DNA from: Trema orientale
Taxonomy: Eukaryota > Streptophyta > Magnoliopsida > Rosales > Cannabaceae
Reading direction: 5' to 3'
NCBI GenBank assembly: GCA_002914845.1
Contig: JXTC01000329.1
Span: forward strand, 85,227 to 149,226
Length of the DNA stretch: 64,000 nt
Shown: positions 59,758 to 64,000 of the stretch, one piece after another
Position numbering within the stretch: position 1 is the first letter of the stretch
Layout of the letters: the number at the start of each line of letters is the position of its first letter
Notes under the pieces: generated by a model
Seen by the model: only the letters and a program-made list of their open reading frames with translations
Database searches by the model: none
Told to the model about the DNA's origin: nothing
Made by a program: the position numbers and the translations under genes

Positions 59758-59869
59758 GTATGCTTAAGTTTGTCTCATGCTATCTACTGAGGCTGCTAAT
59801 TTAGTAAGGAGAGATTGAGTTTCGGCATTGATTACCGCATTAATTTAGTAAGGCTGCTAATTAAGAAAA
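59758..59869 (-). other. Element A deletion junction with filler DNA
   Basis: Between gag and the 5' LTR only about 110 bases remain. There is no Met-tRNA primer site, and the last 119 bp of the LTR are missing. The junction sequence 59841-59864 is built from two rearranged pieces of nearby 59791-59810 (taatttagtaagg and ggctgctaatt). This fits a deletion repaired with templated filler. Confidence 0.65.
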
Positions 59870-60129
59870 TGCGCACAATAATTAAAAAAGGGAGGTAAAG
59901 TAACCGATCACACTCAAGACAGTAATAAAGATTACTTTACAGGGACGAGGAAGCGGAATAATTGATCGCACTTAGAGCAGCAATACAAATTATCCGCCAA
60001 ATTATAGAGATACAAGATAGATATATATAAAATACAGAAAGCACAACACCTCGAACTTGTGCTACAGGTCAAGCACGAGATTGTGGAGAGTAACTCCGTA
60101 CCCAAATATCACTATAAGATATAGTGTGC

Positions 60130-60179
<50 letters not shown>

Positions 60180-61117
60180 TAATTATGAAAATAATGCAAT
60201 TATGTATTTGTATAGATATATGTAATTGAATATGTGAGTGTGTGTATAGATACGTGCAAGTGTATATGAGCATGTATGAAAACTTGCTGGCTAAGTTTTA
60301 TGAAACTAAGATGATGGATGATGAAGAATGAAGGAAGTATCTGATGGTTGTATAGCTTAGGTTTGATAATAAAAAAAATTGGAATAGGAGTATCGCATGT
60401 TGGCTTTAGTGAAAGTGAAGGATAAAAGGTTGATGATGATTAGATTTATAGTCTCGGTTGGAATGAAAGATGGTGTGATGATGGTGGTGACGTTAATGGT
60501 ATTAAGGACAAGAAGAAACTAATTGGCTTTCTTTGATGAATAAAGATCAAATCAACATGCGGGAATGAAGTCAATATAGCAAATTAGTAGAGTTTGGATG
60601 ATGTAGTGGCCTTGAATAATGAGAAAAGGAGTAAAAGGAAAATTAATGGATGGGAGAACTCAGTGACTTTGAGTAAGGGATATCAGACCAATTTTCATTA
60701 CGTTTTTTTCTACCTGTATTACAAGAGAATTAGCCGATATATATACATGCAGCTCCACCGCTTCGGCAAAGTGTTACGTGGCAAAGTTGGTGGACACCTC
60801 ACTAAGATCACCATGAGTTGTCATGTAAAGAAGAGTTCTCCTTATGACTTGACACATGGCTCAAAATAATAATAATAATAATAACAATAGTTGTCTAGTC
60901 TAAACTTGCCACGTGACTAAGGTGTTCCAACGGGTATTGACATCTTATCACAAATGGGGTCTTCAAATGGTTTTTTGTGTTTTGTTGACATGACATAAAT
61001 TTGACAATTTTTTGATGATCAAATTTTCTTAATTGAACTTATATAACACAATTATCACATTATTCGTAATTTAATATTTTTCGTTAGTGACTAATTATAA
61101 AAAATTGTCACACCTCA
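59870..61117 (-). repeat. Element A 5' LTR (inner end deleted)
   Basis: It runs from tgcgcacaataatt to tcacacctca, 1248 bp, matching 51561-52812. The AAT microsatellite is expanded here (60130-60176). In element sense the LTR starts TGAGGTGTGACA, a start common in plant gypsy LTRs. Confidence 0.85.
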
Positions 61118-63449
61118 AAATAAAGTCTTAATACTTTATAAAAATTAAAAAGAGCTATTGTATAATGTTTTATCGAAAAGGGAAAAAAAAAAGTCTTCAT
61201 CCATGGAATATTCATAACTTTACTAAACCCATAGAGCCATTTGTTCCATCATAAAATAGAATTTCGTATTTTTTTTTCTTTGACATTGCAGTGAGTCATT
61301 TACCAAACATGCAGCCTGCACTCAGTACGTACACATGTAAAATTAAATAAATAAGTTTCACATATAAAAAGACTTACTCATACAATATTCTAAGGAAGAT
61401 GACGAGAGAAATTTTAGAATTCCTTGAATTTGTCAAATACCAAGTTCCAAACAAATCTTGAAGCTCGAAAATTTTGAGATACATTTGCTGGTATTTTTCC
61501 CAAAACTTCTACTTAGTTAGAAAGAGATGTAATTCGCTCCATAGGCACATCTAACACTTCTTCCTCGTTCCACCTCTCCTCATATCCAGAATACTTAAAT
61601 CCTAAACCTTAGCTATATTCAATTAGATCCAACCCAGCCAATTCCCAAAATCGCATAAAAAAAACTTCTAAAAACTTTAAAAGTCATAAAATGAACTTGT
61701 TTTTCAAAGTTTTTTTTTTTACTAAACCCCTTGTATTTTAAGAAATATGAGAAAATCTCTTTGAATTTGATTTTTTATTACAAAAAGTCCTATAATTTGA
61801 CTACTTTTGAAAATTGACCTCCTGATATCATCAAAATTAGGGAAATTAGTAGAAATGACAGATTACAATTTGAAAATAGTAGATTATTTAGAATTGAAAT
61901 AAATTTAAGAATTATCTACACTAGTTTTTAAATACTATTTCGATTTTTCAAATGAACTCATAAGTGATAAAATAGTTTCCAAACAATTATTTATGTATCT
62001 AAATATAAAATAAAAATATAATATAATTCTTAATCTACCACTACTAAGGGTAATTTTGTCATTTTTATTAGTTTTTCTAATTTAGTTTATATGATAAGAT
62101 CAAATTTCAAAAATAGAAAAATTATAAGTTTTTTGTAATTAAAAAAAAAAAAAGTTTCAAGGAGGTTTCCCATATTAATTTCTTAAAATACTAAGGATAA
62201 AAAAAATTGAAATACAACATTATTTTATGACGTTTTTTTTTGTAATTATACCTTTTTAATGGAAAAAAAGGACAAAAGAGAGTTGAAGAAGAACCTCTAA
62301 CTCCAGTAGAATGAAGGAAAAATATAAATGGTAGAGGCAGGTGCTTCACTCTTTAAATAAATGAATTAAATACAAAAATGAATAACAGGAAGCCATGTGT
62401 AAATGAGTGTGAGAAAGAGAATGAGAGCGTGTGACAGAAAGCAAGCACATGTCTACCTCAGGAAGAACCTCGTTTGTGAGTTGGACGGTCATCAATCTTT
62501 TGATCGAAAATAATGTATGGCTCAAATCAGTTTATGGCTGAACCAAGTGAAAAAACACATCCACCCTTCTAATAGATGTATAGATATATGAGTGGTATCT
62601 CTAATCTTTTATTTTGCATCGATATATATATATATATAATGTTGATTACATACGGACCTGACAAAAGAAAATGTGTATGATCTGTACATAGGCTTTTTAT
62701 TTTTTTTCCCACTTCTAGCTTTTGTGCAATTTCTTGTATACTAGTGAAGCAAACGCACTACGCATCCAGGATATAAATATTCAGCATTTATATTAATTTT
62801 ATGAGTTGTTTTCAATTACACATTGTTAGTTTGTTATTACTTTTTATAGTACATGGTTTGCATGCATTTTCGACTCACTGATATATGAGATAGCAGGTGC
62901 ATTAACTTGGCATAACTATTAATTAGTAAATGATAATTAAGAATCAAAAGCCTACTCTAAATAAAGAAGATTTTCTTCTTTTTTTTTTCGCATGAAAAAA
63001 CAAATAAGATTAACTTAGATTTGATTTTCTTGATTTATTGATCAATCATACATAAGTAAATGCTTAACTAAATTTAAATCCCCAAAGTAAGATCATTCAG
63101 GTTTTATAAATTCAATTAATTATAAAGAAAGATATCCAATATTGTTGGTTGTATATCTATTTTATTTTTGAGTTCGTATCTGTGCATGGCAGTACGTGAA
63201 ATATAAGAACACTAAGGAATATACAGTTTGCACTAATCATTTAACTCAAAACAAGTAATCCTATCGATTTTAATTCTCCATAGTCAATACATATTCTCAA
63301 AAAAAATTATAGATCTTTTATATAATTGTAAACAGGTTTTTCATGATATTTTTATCATATACTGAAATTCCTTTGAATACATGTTCAGAGATTTCTCTGG
63401 GCATAAATTAAAGTCCAATCTCATTTCTTAAAATGCATAATTAATTAAT
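61118..63449. other. Intergenic, nothing recognised
   Basis: AT-rich sequence with AT microsatellites (62621-62638) and homopolymers. The first 5 bases (aaata) may be the partner target duplicate of element A. No gene or element was found. Confidence 0.45.
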
Positions 63450-63663
63450 GGGCACCAATCCAATAAATATTTATTTTTTTTACCATACACACGTCTCTTC
63501 ATGATAAAAGTGGAAAGAAAAAAATATTAAATAATGTTATTATTATTATTATTTTTCTAACTCCTCAAATTACGGTAGTCGTTAGATCATAATCCAATGG
63601 TTAAAAAAAAAAACATATCTATCGGTAGATTGAAAAAAAAAAATACTTATTGGATTGGGAATC
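63450..63663 (-). mobile_element. MITE family copy 5 (inverted orientation)
   Basis: It starts gggcaccaatccaataaata and ends tacttattggattgggaatc, a terminal inverted repeat of about 23 bp with five or six mismatches. It is flanked by ttaat on both sides (63445-63449 and 63664-63668), a candidate 5-bp target duplication in AT-rich DNA. The core matches the other copies in reverse complement (cacacgtctcttcatgataa). Confidence 0.65.
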
Positions 63664-64000
63664 TTAATTATATATATATATATATATTTTGGCATAAAGC
63701 TCATTCTTCTTTAATTACATAATTATATATATTTTTTCAACATGAGAAAAAAACTTATATGTATATAAGCTATATCAATATCCATATAATAAATTCCTAT
63801 TTTAAAAAGGAAGGCAAAAAGTGAAAAGGGGAAATGACAAAATTGTACCATTCGCCACAAAATCAATATTGTAAAGGGGCTTATAGAAATATGACCAAAT
63901 TTTGGGCCTAATTTCAGTAAATGTCCCTTTGTCAAAAGTTATAGCAAAATGTCCGGTATATATGCATATATACTAAGTGTAAAATTTTATATACCAAGTA
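63664..64000. other. Intergenic end of window
   Basis: AT repeat at 63670-63689, then unremarkable sequence. A 70-codon minus frame here has no recognisable product. Confidence 0.35.

Larger units (their letters stand above)
51442..61117 (-). mobile_element. Element A: Ty3/gypsy retrotransposon, Tat-like lineage, inactive
   Basis: This 9.7 kb element has LTRs at both ends and, leftward, gag, protease, reverse transcriptase, RNase H and integrase, the Ty3/gypsy order. The + strand ends are TGAGG and CCTCA, an exact 5-bp inverted pair. Flanks aatta (left) and aaata (right) agree at 4 of 5 bases, a possible worn target duplication. An additional RNase H of the archaeal type after the RT domain points to the Tat group. 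Stops, two or more frameshifts and a 5' junction deletion make it inactive. Confidence 0.9.

Noticed and set aside
51556-61124. ATAAA as the target duplication of element A, with LTRs starting at 51561
   Set aside because: This placement would leave no TG/CA or inverted termini. The TGAGG/CCTCA ends at 51442 and 61117 fit better, and the missing 119 bp at the other LTR are explained by the junction deletion.
1-64000. CRISPR arrays, operons, bacterial-type elements, rRNA or standard tRNA genes
   Set aside because: The window is plant nuclear DNA. The only tandem arrays are hairpin or minisatellite repeats, and no intact tRNA cloverleaf was seen.

Overview
The window is a 64 kb piece of nuclear DNA from a dicot plant. 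It is AT-rich, its genes have many GT-AG introns, and it carries plant-type transposons, including Ty3 and Ty1 LTR elements and MITEs. The proteins do not identify the genus. Three host genes are supported, all on the + strand. Everything else is intergenic or transposon-derived. One assembly gap of 334 N lies at 33761-34094.

Region 1 (1-11.2 kb) holds a complete UPF2 gene, a core factor of nonsense-mediated mRNA decay. It has 17 coding exons at 419-9623 and predicts 1196 residues. Two of its introns appear to use GC rather than GT donors.

Region 2 (11.2-24.1 kb) is about 13 kb without a host gene. It contains a SINE-like sequence, two copies of a MITE family, short tandem repeats, a complete solo Ty1-copia LTR with a perfect 5-bp target duplication, and several GC-richer islands that could be cis-regulatory.

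Region 3 (24.1-28 kb) holds an AP2-class transcription factor of the RAP2-7/TOE1 type. It has 10 coding exons, two AP2 domains, an EAR-like motif and a miR172 target site in its last exon. UPF2 acts in mRNA surveillance and this gene in developmental timing; the sequence shows no functional link between them.

Region 4 (28-39 kb) is rich in inverted repeats. It has two adjacent foldbacks, a longer TIR-like element, a 555-bp foldback with long arms, an LTR fragment interrupted by the gap, and a striking array of seven tandem units of about 190 bp, each of which is itself a hairpin. A degenerate repeat array follows.

Region 5 (39-46.8 kb) holds a two-exon gene for an RRM-like, proline-rich, charged protein. 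The part from its intron through the last exon and about 2 kb of 3' flank is duplicated in tandem. The second copy of the exon is a pseudogene, and two MITEs of one family sit in the second copy only.

Region 6 (46.8-61.1 kb) is occupied by two minus-strand Ty3/gypsy elements. Element B (about 47.3-51.04 kb) is truncated: it keeps a 2.2 kb LTR, a Met-tRNA-type primer site, a decayed gag and the start of protease. Element A (51.44-61.12 kb) has both LTRs and recognisable gag, protease, RT, RNase H and integrase. It is broken by stops and frameshifts, and a deletion at the 5' LTR/gag junction carries a rearranged filler. Region 7 (61.1-64 kb) holds only one more MITE.
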